A stretch of DNA of 64,000 nt from Tetragonia tetragonoides (taxonomy: Eukaryota; Streptophyta; Magnoliopsida; Caryophyllales; Aizoaceae): positions 126,501-190,500 of the forward strand of contig CM076148.1 of assembly GCA_038025085.1 (NCBI GenBank), in the 5' to 3' direction. This document shows, piece by piece, positions 44,801-57,600 of the stretch (position 1 is its first letter; every line of letters begins with the position of its first letter). Under the pieces are notes generated by a model. That model saw only the letters and a list, made by a program, of their open reading frames with translations, was not told the origin of the DNA and did no database searches. Both the position numbers and the translations under genes were made by a program.

Positions 44801-47138
44801 AGGAAGTTAGGGCCCTGGTATTCTGCAAGTCTCATTCACCTGATCCCAACCCACATTATAGATTCAATAAATTGCTTCATTTTCAAGGGTGTTTTTTCAC
44901 TTTCCTTCCAGCAAAAAAAGGGCAGCAGATTAGCTAGTTAATCAAACCAAACAAAAAGAAGCTCTTTGCCACAATAGGTACTGTCTACTTCATTTCATCA
45001 CCTTGTTTCTATTACATTTCTCACATAGGGTGGCGTGATTCAAATTCGCAGAATCCATCATTTTACTTCTCAATAGAGGAAGAATATCAGTTATATGTTG
45101 GCAGTAACTTCTTGTACATTTGAGTGATTCTCACTCACAGTGCTGGTGTATATTTTGATAAATCTTTCTCCCCCTCAAGTGTAGTTATCAGATCCATCAT
45201 TTCTCCACAAGCTGTTTGGTACTCTACCTGTGAAACCAAAGTTTTTTCAAGCAAAAATAGAATAGGAAAAATGTATCCTACTGGCTTTCGCATGCCATTT
45301 GTAGAATATACAGATTGAACTCAACAAAAGAATGACATGCACCTCACTGAACAAATCAAGCAGATCTGCGTAATAAGGCTGGTCTCTGAAGTGTTTCCTG
45401 ATAATCCTGTTAATATGATTCCAAAGTAGAATACCATCATTGACAGCAATCATGCCAACCTGAAAGAGCACAGAATAAGCTTATAATATAAAGTTTATGA
45501 ACAGAGAAAATCAAAATGCTTAAAAGAGCTGAACCTTAGGCAATCTAAACCAACAAGGTTGACCACGGCGTGTGTGAGAATTATCCATAATATCATCTAA
45601 AACAAGAGCGCATCCCACCATCTGCAAACATCAAAATGACTATCATGTCAGTTGTCATCTATATGACAAGCCAAACTGGGTTTAAATAAATGAAATGAAA
45701 TAAAAGGAGAAAGGAGAAACAAAGATTGTAAGTAGTAACCATACTAGAAGCCAAAATTCCATAGCTCTTGAAGGAGAAACAAAGAAAGCTAACATTTACC
45801 GACACTAGTGGAGTATGTCCCAGCAGGTTGGCTTTTAAAAATCCTGATCATTCTTTAATTAATGATAGTCCGAAAGATGACAATAATTTTGGAGACTAAA
45901 AGTTTCTCTTTAAAAGCAGAAAGTAGTGTACTTTAATGTTCGTTAAAATTTTAATGAGGTACAATGAGGTTTGGCGAATTAGTCAGATATATGGACATTT
46001 CAAAAAATACATCGAGGTATACTTCCCCCACATTCTCTTCACCGGAACATGACGTAGCGGTGTAGTTTGCATTATCTAACTAACAAGCCTGATCTATATG
46101 AACATAAAGTTAGGATCCTCCCAAAACTTTCATCATGTCTGCCACCAGTGGTCTCCTTTGAACCACGTTCATCAAGAAATCTATTGGCATTTGATCTTCG
46201 GATGTCTACCGGAAAAATATTTCCTAAAACGGTAATATAACTGATTGTATCTTTTCCCAATCTCGGTATGCTTTGGTGAAATTCTCCTAAAGCAAGAAGC
46301 AGCGTGGTTGACGCTAAAACTCATGAAAACGCCCTAGGGCTAAAAGTACGTAAGCTATTGAGCTACAAATTCTATGAATTTTAGGTTAGTTGACTACTGT
46401 AAAAAGAGAAAATGCTGAACAAGAAAAACAGTCCTTAGACGAGATTTAAACGGAGATTGAAAAATCTCATTTTTTTAATTTTTTATCTAATCATATCCCT
46501 CTGGATATGGATGAAGTTGCATGAAGTTGGCAATTTATTGAAACCCCTGCATTAGTGAAGTTAGGTTAAAGTAGTTCATGTTAAAAGTTAGGTTGTGAAA
46601 GCCTTTGATAAGAAATGAAGACGAGAAAGATACCCATTGAATGCACCAGCCAAGAACACCGGCCAGAAAGATGTCCTTTTCTTCGAATTGATCTCCCTCT
46701 TTGAGTAACATGTAGCTCTCAATAACAGAGAGACCCCTATTTAGCTTCCCTGCAGAAAATTCAACCCATAAGAAAAGAACGGTAGATAGTTTATCATATT
46801 CAAATCGGAATCATTGATTGATTTACAAAAGGTTTGGTTTTCAAGTCTGACCTCCAGGAACATTATGATCCAGCATCTGTAGCCAAAGACGCACAAAATA
46901 AGAAAGAAGCAATCAAAGCGAAAACTTAAAATTGTTGTTCTTGACAGTGAGGATGAGAGAGACTAGAGAGGGGGGACTGAGTCAGACTGACCCGTTGGAC
47001 CCATTGACGAGAGACATCGTCATGTTCAAAGGCAGAATCGTGAAGCAGCTCCGACTTGAGGATTGAGTACAGTTGCTGAAATCTTTCTCTCGGATCGGCT
47101 ACTGTTACAGTCCCTTCATTTGGAATTGGCCCCTCCAT
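40345..47138 (-). CDS. FPS: farnesyl-diphosphate-synthase-like prenyltransferase with non-aromatic chain-length residues
   Basis: Twelve exons (minus): 46992-47138, 46852-46876, 46634-46749, 45535-45621, 45343-45459, 45139-45227, 44546-44606, 43691-43786, 40957-41001, 40768-40848, 40610-40681 and 40345-40473; 354 residues. Catalytic parts are present: GGKLNRG (57-63), first Asp-rich motif DDIMD (105-109) with [14 protein letters not shown] at 205-206, QVQDDYLD (second Asp-rich motif 247-251), [11 protein letters not shown] and the C-terminal KIYKRQK. FPS condenses IPP with DMAPP and GPP to FPP in the cytosol. Odd points: residues 100-101 before DDIMD are Cys-Ala where plant FPS has Tyr-Phe; a 9-bp duplication gives RISRISR (197-203); and the exon ending EEQKK has only a weak donor (AAA|GTGTTA), so the usual VLYE is lost. 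An upstream in-frame ATG (47222) adds 28 residues. Either a neofunctionalised or a decaying FPS. Confidence 0.88.
41806..41849. repeat. (TG)n microsatellite
   Basis: About 21 TG units beside the 3' end of the intronic LINE. Confidence 0.9.
41865..43400 (-). mobile_element. LINE copy F in an FPS intron, split by a hAT element
   Basis: Minus-strand LINE of the same family as in 1-10 kb. The 5' part (43397-43020) reads [20 protein letters not shown], then [20 protein letters not shown] (start of the zinc-binding domain). The 3' part (42149-41953) reads [18 protein letters not shown] and [13 protein letters not shown]. Its A-tail region lies at about 41865-41885. A hAT element (42150-43019) separates the parts. 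It occupies the 2.7-kb intron between the exons ending QVQ and starting DDYLD. Confidence 0.8.
42150..43019. mobile_element. non-autonomous hAT element, 870 bp, with perfect 8-bp TSD
   Basis: The left end is CAGGGGCGGATCGAAGC; the right end read on the minus strand is CAGTGGGGCGGATCCAGAA, i.e. CAG plus GGGCGGATC-type TIRs. It is flanked by identical GCGCCACA at 42142-42149 and 43020-43027. Removing the element and one TSD copy restores LINE homology. No transposase is seen, although right-end-proximal sequence such as 'gtgcccctagtgaaaaaaaa' is typical of this group. Confidence 0.88.
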
Positions 47139-47512
47139 GCTCAAATTGAAATTGTAATTGTAATTTTGTAAATTGAAATTGAAATTGTAATACCCACAAT
47201 AGGGAAACAGACGAAAACACACTCCTCAAATCAGTTCACCAATCGAGGTCAATGGTCAAAAGGAAGGCTGAACTGCCTGTAAGGCTGTAAGTATCTGGGA
47301 CCTTAACCAACATAGGTTTGGCCTACTGATTTCAGCTTTGGTGGTGTTCTTCCTTCACCACCACGGCACCACCTTTCAAAACCAAAAAAAGTATGGGTTA
47401 TGGTGGTGTCGTGTTGCGTTTTGTCTTCCGTATCTGGGTTTTAAGTGGAACGCCGTAACGGTCCATCTACCGCCCATGTTGTATCACCCCGAACCCAATG
47501 CTATATTACAAA

Positions 47513-48535
47513 AATTTGTGTGAACTTAGTCCATCGTGGATCAATATTTGGAGTTATCTCTACTTCATCTAGAGCCACTTTTCTCTAAAAGTGGAGTCAC
47601 CCCTACTTCATCTAGAGTCACACCTTAACCTTATACTTGGCACCACGCCTACTTCACCTGGAGTCACCCCCTACTTTACCTAGAGTCACCCCTTAATTCA
47701 CCTGGAGCTAGGCCTGGCAATTTCACCCGCATCCATGGATACCCGCCCCATATAAATGGATGAAAACCCGATTAAATGGGTGAATGGGTGGGTGATGGAT
47801 GGATTATTGGTGGGTGGTGGGTGATGGGTGAATCGGGTGAATCGGGTGATGATTTTTCACCCGCGAACCCGACCCATAAATCCACCCATCACCCATTTAG
47901 TATTTTTAAAATATATATAAAAAAAAAAAAAAAGAATTCAAAAAATAATGATATGATTAATTGCTGTTTTTTCACTTTGTTTGTAGTAGATAGTAGCTTT
48001 TGATGTAAAGTTGTAATATTGCACTTAATAATTGTAGGTAGCAGCATAGTAGACAATAATTACTTTGGTAATTATGCGATTTGATTTGACGAATATAAAT
48101 GTTTAGTTGTTTTATAGCCGAACGACTTCAAATTTTTAAGTTGATTATTTCACCCATTAGTCACCCAATCCACCCATTTATTCGTGGATGATGGATGGAT
48201 TGGATGCGTGTGAAGTGTTTCGCGGGTGATGGGTGGACGGATGGAGTTGAAAAATTATTTGGGTGGATGTGGGTGATGCTCCACCCGACCCGAATCCGAC
48301 CCATTGCTAAGCCTACCTGGAGCCACCCCTCAAAATTACTCGTAATTACTTCACTTGAAGCCACCCCCCTACTTTACCTGGAGCCACCCCCTACTTCACT
48401 TGGAGTCACCCCACAAAATTACTCGAAATTACTTCACCTGGAGCCACCTCCTACTTTACCTGGAGCCACCCTCTACTTCACTTGGAGCCACCCTCAAAAT
48501 TACTTGGTACACAGTGGACTAAGTCCACACAAGAC
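47513..48535. mobile_element. minisatellite-bearing TIR element next to the FPS promoter
   Basis: The outer ends are inverted: TTTGTGTGAACTTAGTCCA (left, about 47515) and CTTGTGTGGACTTAGTCCA (right, minus strand, about 48534). Between them is an imperfect minisatellite with units such as 'cctactttacctggagccac' and 'ccctacttcacttggagtca' (about 47565-47708 and 48316-48500), cut by a hAT MITE. It lies 0.4-1.4 kb upstream of the FPS start, on the shared FPS/PGLP2 side. No TSD was assigned. Confidence 0.5.
47709..48315. mobile_element. hAT MITE, 607 bp, with ACCC/GGGTGG repeats
   Basis: The left end is TAGGCCTGGCAATTTCACCC; the right end (minus strand) is TAGGCTTAGCAATGGGTCGG. It is flanked by CCTGGAGC at 47701-47708 and 48316-48323. 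Subterminal 'gggtgatggatggat' / 'cacccatcaccc' words are inverted between the halves. Caution: CCTGGAGC is also part of the surrounding minisatellite unit, so the TSD could be partly chance; the TIR borders nevertheless fall exactly at it. Confidence 0.7.
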
Positions 48536-48539
48536 ATGC

Positions 48540-50076
48540 TGTACATAGCCCATAAACTCCTAGTGTGTGACAAGTGTCCTTACATAGTTTGCCTCCAGCC
48601 AAGTTTGTTGGACCTTAGTCCAGACCAGGCGCGCCCGAATACGTCTACAAAAGGCAGATAGTAATTTCTATTCAACAAATATGGAGATTGAGGTTGTAAC
48701 ACGCTAACACCTAATGTCCCACATCGAACAACGTAAAGATTCAGAATGGTTAATAAGTGACTCCACTCCACCTAAAAATATAAAGTTGTTTTTGTTTTAT
48801 TATTCTTCTTAACATGTTTTCCCTTCATTTTGTCTCTCTATCTCCATATCCTCTTATTTGTCTACTAACATAAGAAAAACATTATACCAATAGCACATTA
48901 TCTTATCATTTTGGTAGCAAATTTAACAACAATCACTTACTGATTGTTGGGTGAACTATTTACATAAAGAAAGGGTATCAATCGCGATTCACATAAAACC
49001 TTCACCATCATTTGAAAAATGTTGGCCAATCCCCTCCCCCTTTAAATTTACAATTTTTTGTCGAGAACACCCTAATTTATCAAAAATGGGCAAGCATATC
49101 CTAACAAAGTTCAAATGCCGATTTAATCCCCCATTGATAGATTTGTCGGCCACTTTTTAACAATTATTTATAGTTTGCACTCACACCTTATGCACATGAC
49201 TTGTTATTGCATTCATTTGTCCCGACTCCTTTATTACTCTCGCAGTGAACTCTGTCTCTCATACATCACTTCCCCTCTCACTCTCATTAATTTTTTCAAA
49301 CTTCAAGCACTCATTAACACTCAAAACTCTTGATGCAGTTAACTACTTAGTCACCCATTTTTTAATTGAACTTACACGCTTCAATTTCTTACTAATCCAT
49401 AAACATTTTTCCTTTCTTTTTCCTCTCTTCATTTACTTGACCTATCTCTGGTACTATCACCAGTCACCACTTAAAAACCCAAAAATCCCTGAGTGTCAAT
49501 TACCTCTATGATTAATTAAAAACCCAAAAACCACCGAATCATAATTATATCCACTTATGTCACTGAAAACCCCAAAAATCCTAGAATCCCAATTACCAAA
49601 ATCTTTATTAAAAAACCTAGAAACTCCAAAATTACAATAACTCATATCTTTAGTTGGAAATCCAGAATCCCTAAAATCACAATGACCTCCATGTTTTCTA
49701 AAATTATATTATCCAGCAAACGAGTAATAATAGTTAAAAGCGTCCGAAAAATTAATTAAGGAAATTAAAGGCGTTTAAAATTTGTTAGGGTGTGCTTGCC
49801 AAACTTTGATAAATCAGGATATTTTTGACAAAATATAGTAGATTATTCACAAAAATTTCTATAAGACAGTTTTTTGTAATTTTTGGTGAGACCGAAGTCA
49901 TTTTTTAATAAAACAAAGGGTAGTACTCATCATAATTATAAATGACCTATACAATTCTAAAAAGTGACCGTCGATTATTTTTGGGTACCAAGTGAAATTT
50001 CCCAAAAATAAAGGGACGCCACATCGCGCATATGAGTTTTAAACAAACGTCTTGAAGACCACCAAGTCCGGTCAAG
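48540..50076. other. intergenic region upstream of PGLP2
   Basis: No gene is seen. It is AT-rich, with repeated 'aaaaacccaaaaatccc' words at 49475-49640 resembling a short degenerate tandem repeat. The promoter of PGLP2 should lie in the last few hundred bases, but no element can be fixed. Confidence 0.35.
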
Positions 50077-51622
50077 ATGACGAGAGGAGGCGCTGAGGCT
50101 CAGCTTCTGACAGCCGGCAACGCAACTCATCTCTTTCAATCCGTGGATGCTTTTCTCTTTGACTGCGATGGTTATTTCCTTTCCTTGTATGATTGGTCTT
50201 CCTTTAATTTTTGTTCTTTGTTTTCTAAATTGTGGATTTTCCCCATCTCAAATTTTCAGGAGTTATATGGAAGGGCGACACACTCATCGACGGCGTTTCT
50301 CAGACCCTGGACTGGCTCAGATCCCAGGTAACCCAAATTAACCCTCCCTTTGCTCGAAGATTCTATGAATTAACCTACTTAACTTGTGCTGTGTATGTGT
50401 GGAACTGCACAGGGGAAGAAGCTCGTTTTTGTCACCAACAATTCCTCCAAATCAAGGAGGCAATATGCCTCCAAGTTCCATTCTTTAGGCATTTCCGTTA
50501 CTGAGGTTCTCTAATTCTTCACTCTTTATCAACTTAATTACTCTCTCTTACTTATAATCTTATGAGCTCGCAATTCATGAATTTGTTGATGATGATAATG
50601 ATTTGCGGCACAGGATGAGATCTTCGCTTCCTCATTTGCAGCTGCTATGTACTTGAAGTCCATTGAATTTCCCCAGGATCAAAAGGTTTCTTCTTTTAAT
50701 CATTCTACCATTTTCACTCTACTCTTACTACAGTTTTCAATCCAATTTTACGCCATTTTCTGGTTTCAGGTGTATGTTGTTGGTGGCCAAGGTATCTTGG
50801 AGGAGCTGCAGCTTGCTGGCTTTACAGGCCTTGGTGGCCCTGTACGTGATATCTGTCCCTTTGTCTTTGCAATACTATTTCTATCATCAATTACTTTTTG
50901 TAATTTGTTTTCCTTTATGTGTCTTCCTGTACTGTAAGAAAACTAACAACATATAAAATACAAATCAGTTCATAGTTCATTTTTACCCCATTAGAGGCGT
51001 TATGCTGTACACAATTAGCATTAATATGTATGTCACTTGTTGTTTTCCTGGGTCTTTCTGGAACAGCCTCCCTACTAGGCGACTAGCTAGGGATAAGACT
51101 GCGTACATCTGGACCTCCCCAGACCACGTCCTCGGCGGGACATTTACTGGGTTGTTGTTGCTGTTGTATGTATGTCACTTGTCAATAGATTCTTCAATCC
51201 GTATGCATCTCTCTCTCTCTGCTCTTCCATTGACGTGATAACCTACTGCAGGAAGATGGCAAAAAGATGGTAGACCTCAAAGAAAGCCACTTCTTTGAAC
51301 ATGACAAGAGTGTATTGTAACCCACAACACTTTTCTTTTTCCTTTTTGCTGATTTTGTATACATATTCATCTTAATCTCTTGAGCATCTTGTCCTTGTGT
51401 GTTGTGCTTACAGTTGAGGTCTTATTCCAGGTGGGAGCTGTTGTGGTTGGCATGGACCCCTATATTAACTATTACAAGCTCCAGTAAGATTATAACATCC
51501 TTCTCTGGCTTCATTGCAAGTGAATGTTTCCCTTATACTTGTGCTCTGCATATCAGAACCAAATTCAAGAAAATGAACACCCTTTCTTGAGTCATACTAT
51601 ACGATGATTGAAAATGCTCAAG

Positions 51623-51690
<68 letters not shown>

Positions 51691-54600
51691 GAAGGGTCAG
51701 GTACAAACCCGTCTTAGTGTACAAACTGCACAAACTTATAAGAACCGTTAGATCTCATAGATCGGACGACCGAAAACAATCCCGTGTTTTTAGTTAGCTG
51801 CAAACATAAGAAAGAGGAAAAAAAAAAAATAGAACGCTCTACTCTTTCTTCTTCACAGAAGTCACGCTATTTCTCTCTCTCTCTCTCTCTCTCTCAGCGA
51901 TGAAGCTTGGACCAGATTTCATGGCTTTCGACAGGACCTAGGCGTCAGATTGATCAATTGCTTTGATTCTAGCTAATCTAAGGTATGCTACCATTGTATT
52001 CTCTCCTGTAGAATTTAGGTCAAAATTCCAGTTCTTTGAAAAATATCAACAAATCTTTGCATTTAATTCGTAAATTCTTGCTTTTTTCTTATTAATGGTT
52101 CAGGTAGTTGAAGACGATTTATTTTTTAACGAATTTGGTTGAATTACTGCTAGTTGGTATGATAATGTTGAAGCAATTTTATGAGAAATAACTATTTGAG
52201 CTCTTTTTTTTTTTGTTGGATAAATTAGGGTTTTTTGTGTTTTTTATGAAAGGGAATATATTTCTCTTTAATCTGAGATTGTTTCATTTGATTCTTCATG
52301 AAATTGGAAACACAATTGTGAATTGAGTAGTAATCCACTCAATCTCATTTTTTCTACAACTTTACTGAAAATACAGCACATATTCATTGAAAATATAGCA
52401 CAGATTCATTGAAAATAAAGTACAAAATCATTTAAATTACTGCACAGAAATCAGGGGGGTTTAATTGAAAATACAGCACAAAATTCATTGAAACTGGTGT
52501 GCAGATTCATTGAAATTGAAATGCGGATTCATTGAAATTGAAATGTAGATTCATTATACCGAACAAAATATATGGAGAAAAAGGATCAAATTCATTTCAA
52601 GTTAGCATAGTGTACAAATTCATTGAAACTGAACTCAATATTCATTGAGTAGCTAGTAAGATGTAGCTCATGTGTTTGTGAAGCGCAATCTTGCGAAGTG
52701 ATTGTAGGATGATAAAATGAATATAAATGCTCTCCTACTCTAAGTTGTGAATAAAAATGATATATGTACTTGACTACTATAACTTGAATAATAGCCTTGA
52801 TATAGATTAAGGGTTGTTGGCTTGCGATTAGTGCACTATATGGACCTTAAAACTGAAGTAGTATAGATTGTTATATACAAATCCATCACCAACTCTGATT
52901 GCTTGGCAACACAAGATGTGTACTAGAGGAGTTTGGAACGACATGAAATAGTAAAACGAAGGGGTACATACTAGAGAATTGAATGTGGCTACGGTGGGGC
53001 GGACTCGTCCTTTACATGGATGGGTAAAGGTGAGGTGAAAGTTAATTATATTTCATTTCCAAATTGATATAAGCATTACAACATAGTTCTCTATGATTCT
53101 ACAACCCATGATTGAGAAAGAAATTTGTGAACAAAGCACACAAAAGTCCACACAGGGACAATACATCATACTATAATCATAACAGAGCCACTAATATGAT
53201 ATTGATAAGAGAAAGGCGAGAAACACTGATGAGAGAAAAAATTATTCAAGATTCTTGTAGTCATATGATATTGTTCATCTAAGGAGTGTCAAAGCTCTAG
53301 ATTTTCTATCTACTGATAATTGGGAAATACAAATAGGAGTATAAGTTGTTGACAAACACCACATGCCTATTCTTTTTCTTTGTTTTTTTTATTTATTTAT
53401 TTTTATGTGTTCTATCTTATAGCTGTTAGAAAATGTGAGGGAATAAGAGGGATGGGCTTGTGAGAATAGGAAAGTAAGTGGATTATTTGACATTAAATTG
53501 CAGATTCTTTGAAAAAAACATGCAGGTCCTGTGGATTCAATTAAAAATTGGAATGCAAATTCATTGAAATTGAAGTGAAGATTCATAGAAAGTGAACTGT
53601 GAATTAATTGAAATGAAAATGCAGATTCATTGAAATAATTCAGAGAGAAAATAGGGTAATTATTTCTGTTGATTGGGATAGAATGGTCTAGTGTGTGGAG
53701 CGGCTAGTGAGGTGTAGTTTATGTGTTTGTGGAGCACCATCTTGCAAAGCGATTGTGGGGTGATCAAATGGATATAAATGCTCTCTGGCTCTAAGTTGTA
53801 AGTACATGATATTAGTACTTGGCTTGACTATAACTTGAATAGCCTTGATATTACAGGTTAAGGAGTGCTGGCTTGCAAGTTGTGCGCTATATAGACAGTT
53901 AAAAATGACGGGAACAAGAATCACAAGCTCCTCCTTCACATGGATGGGTAAAGGTGATGTGAATGTTGGCGGGGCTTGCTTTACTGAACCTGAGCTTCAT
54001 TAAACATGTAGTTCAACTTCATTAAACATATTGCATAACTTCATCAAGAATAATGCACAAATTTATTAAAAATGTTGGCAAAATTCATTGAAAAAATAAC
54101 ATAGCTTCATTAAACGCGTAAGACAACTTCATTAAAAATGTAGCACAACTTCATCAAAATGAATACGAGTTCACCAAAAACGTGGCACAACTTCATCACA
54201 TATGAAGCAAACATTATAATTTTCAAGACATCCTTGCATATTCTAGCCTATTAGCTTAAATGGGAGAGCATTTGTGCAATGCTACAAAGGATGTAGGTTC
54301 AACTCCTACATAGGCTTACAACAATTGACTATATATGTGTCTCTTTGTCTTTCCTTCTGTAATTCTAGCATATTCTCGCTTCAGGTGTCTTCATCTTCAC
54401 ATACCTCGCATGCAGCTGTCATTCCTGCAATATTAATTCTTGATGAAGAGGGTCGTTTGGTAATCTCTACTGGGCCTGGAAAAAATCATGTTGGCATCCA
54501 TGAACTCTGGAAGCAATGTTGTTGTAACTACCTTTGTGTAACTCTGTTAGCTTCAGCTTTATTAGCTTAAGCCTCTGCATCACTTTATACATTATGCAAC

Positions 54601-57600
54601 CAGAAAAGGGGGCTTACCAGAATTCTATGGAAGTAACTTAACATCGTTTCCCCAACATTTTTTTGTGAACCTAAATGGTTTTTTAGTTATTTCAACAGTT
54701 ATATTTAATGAGACCATAACAAGGCTATGGTCATAGAGGCGAACAGAGGGGCACTCCATAGAGGCGTGAACAACATTCATGACTTAATGAGCATTCATAA
54801 TGGCATGGTTGAGCTTGCACCAAACCCTGGACTCAACATCTTGTTTATTCGACCAAGTAAAAACGTTTTCAGTAGTTGGAAGATCAGAGAGCCCTAAAGA
54901 CTCGATACAGTCCACAAAATCTTGCACTTCATACATAGTAGGTTGAGACAAGCTGATCCTCTAATCCAGAGTCTTGATCACATTAAGTCTCCCATAACCA
55001 GCCAATTACCTTACATGTTACCGGCAACCTGATGTAACTCATCCCACAGTTGTTTCTGACGGAGGAAGAGTTACTTGCATAGAGAAAACTCAAGTAATAG
55101 GTGGTGTTGTCTCTCTTATTAAGAACCTTACAATGCATCAGCCGAGCAGAACAAAAGCATACTGACAACTGAACATAGTCCTCATTCCACATGACCCAAA
55201 TCCTGCCATTAGAGAAAGAGCTACATAATTACATGCAGACTTATTTACTTATACCTCCCAAAAAATTTCTTTAAGATACCACCAGTCTTTCTCTCCTTAA
55301 CCCACGTCTCTAACAACTCACTTTATTAACCTTAAGGAAATCCACAACATGCTTATGCTTGTGGAGCTTGTTAAAACCCCTTATATGCCAAGATACAAAT
55401 CTTCATGATGATAAAGGAGGATTCCACCACCCATTTCCCTCTCCACATTTTCCAACTAAGCTCAATCTCCCTCCATTGTCATGGAATAGTGATTCATTTA
55501 AGAATTGGAACAACGAAGATCCTTCCAGGTGAGTAACCTTACTAAGATCCTTCACTGTACTAGATTTCCCCAGGATAATCGTCTTATGAAACATATGCTT
55601 TGGTGGGGCTGGGTGAAACCCTTGATCATCCACATTGTTTACCACTGACACATGAGGGGGAGCAGGTCACTCCTGTTCAGGTTTAAGTACATTTTCACTT
55701 AAGACACATGTTCGCTAACATATGTAGGAAACAATAGCTAGCAACAATCAGTTATAATAATCTAACAGCAAGCAACAACATGAGCAGCTACCAACAACAA
55801 ACATCAACAACAACAACAACAACAACATGAGCACTAAATTCAACCGCTACTAACCAGTAACAACATCACATAACAACCAGCAACAGCAGCAGACGACAAC
55901 GACAGAGTGCAACACAAATAACTGCTCAAGTCACTCATTTGATACAACCGAATTTCTCGAGTTATCCATTGTCGAACTTGCATACGGTACCAAAATCATA
56001 TTAGTCGAATATAAACCTATGTAGGATTTGAACCCACATCTTGTGCAGGTGCACATGCTCTACCATTTGAGCTAATAGGTTTGAAGTAAAAAACCAGTAA
56101 CATCATCAGACATTAATATAGGCACCTCTCCTTCACCCACATGTCAAATTCTGTATTTTCTATACAAATTTGATAACTTTAGCTCACTAATTCGATGCTC
56201 ACTTGCAAAAGCAACCATAAGGTGTCATCAAAAATGAATTGCAAATATGGAGAAAAAAGAAAGAAGTGAAAAAAAGAAAGAACTTGAATTTATTGAAAAC
56301 AGTATAGTAGGGATTGTAATCACAAAAGTTGAGGGGGGAGGGGGTATGAAAAGAAAAGGAAAGGGTAAAAGAACTTAAAATCACAAATCTCGTATCCATA
56401 GAGGACGCACAAAGTATGTTGTGAACAAAGTGATAAAAGAGAAAAATCATTCTTAGAATAGACAAGGTTTCTACGTAGAGGAAATTTCTCGCACAAACAA
56501 AATCAAGATGGTGTCATGTTAAAGATCATTACTATAAACACTAAAACGCAAAATTACATCAATTAAAACTCAACTGCAAATTGATTGATGCTGAGGTGCA
56601 AATTCATTAGAAAGAAACTGTAGATTCATTGAAGTTAAAGTGCAAATTCATTGAAACCTAAGTGTAGATTCATTAGAACTGAAGTGCAAATTCATTGAAC
56701 ATAAGAAGTACTGTAGATTCATTACATTAATTAAAACTATAATTTCCCCAATCACGCTAAATAGCCTTGAATCGTGTCTAATTCAGGTGTGGTACTCTTT
56801 GCGCACTCGATGTATTGATCGGTTGAGTTAGTTGTATAAATCATAAAGTCATTTTTGTTTTGTCTCATATATTTTTTCTGCCTCCTAGTCTTTGGTTTGT
56901 GATAGTTTTGTACCTGCAAATATTGGTGTCTAATAATAGTAAATGTTATATAGCATGAGAGTTTCTCTCATACTGGTGTATAGCATCAATGTTGTATTCT
57001 ATATTTCCATTCTTCTCCCTGCGGATTGATATGAAGTGAGCATATAGTGTGAAAGTCTATACCTATTTAGTTTATGTTAAAACTGTGAGGTTGAGAGCAG
57101 AATAGTGTAGGCGGCAAATGCTTTCTTTGTTGTCAATTTAATTGGCCATGGTGATGTTATTGTTGATGTGGGTTGATAGCAATTATAAGGTATACTTAGG
57201 GGAATTGTGCCTTCAGCTACTGAGCTGAGAATATTTCTATTGCCAAAATCAAACAACAATCCAACACACTAGCATACAGCCACAAAATTATCCTGAAAAA
57301 CAAGCACAAAACATCACATAATCAAACTACAATTTTATCAGTTTATCACGCAATCTATAGTTGATTCACAAAATACTCCACTAAAAAATCACAACAACCT
57401 CAGAACAGACACTCATTGATACACTCATTCACTCTCACTTTCAAAACCTATTCAACCATAAAATTTTCATACCGAATTAAGCAATTACATGAAAAAATAC
57501 ATATCTTAAAGTTGATACAGAAGAAGCAGACTTCGAATTCGCTATAAAATCAGTCGAGGGTTCCGTAATCAAGAGCAATAGGGGGCGCAACAGAGAGAAT

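Noticed and set aside
48195..48548. 117-codon plus-strand frame with repeated LEPPPT/EATP words
   Set aside because: Translation of the minisatellite and the MITE end; the period explains the openness.
54245..54316. A functional tRNA gene
   Set aside because: The anticodon loop has 8 nt, so no normal anticodon can be assigned; reported only as tRNA-like.
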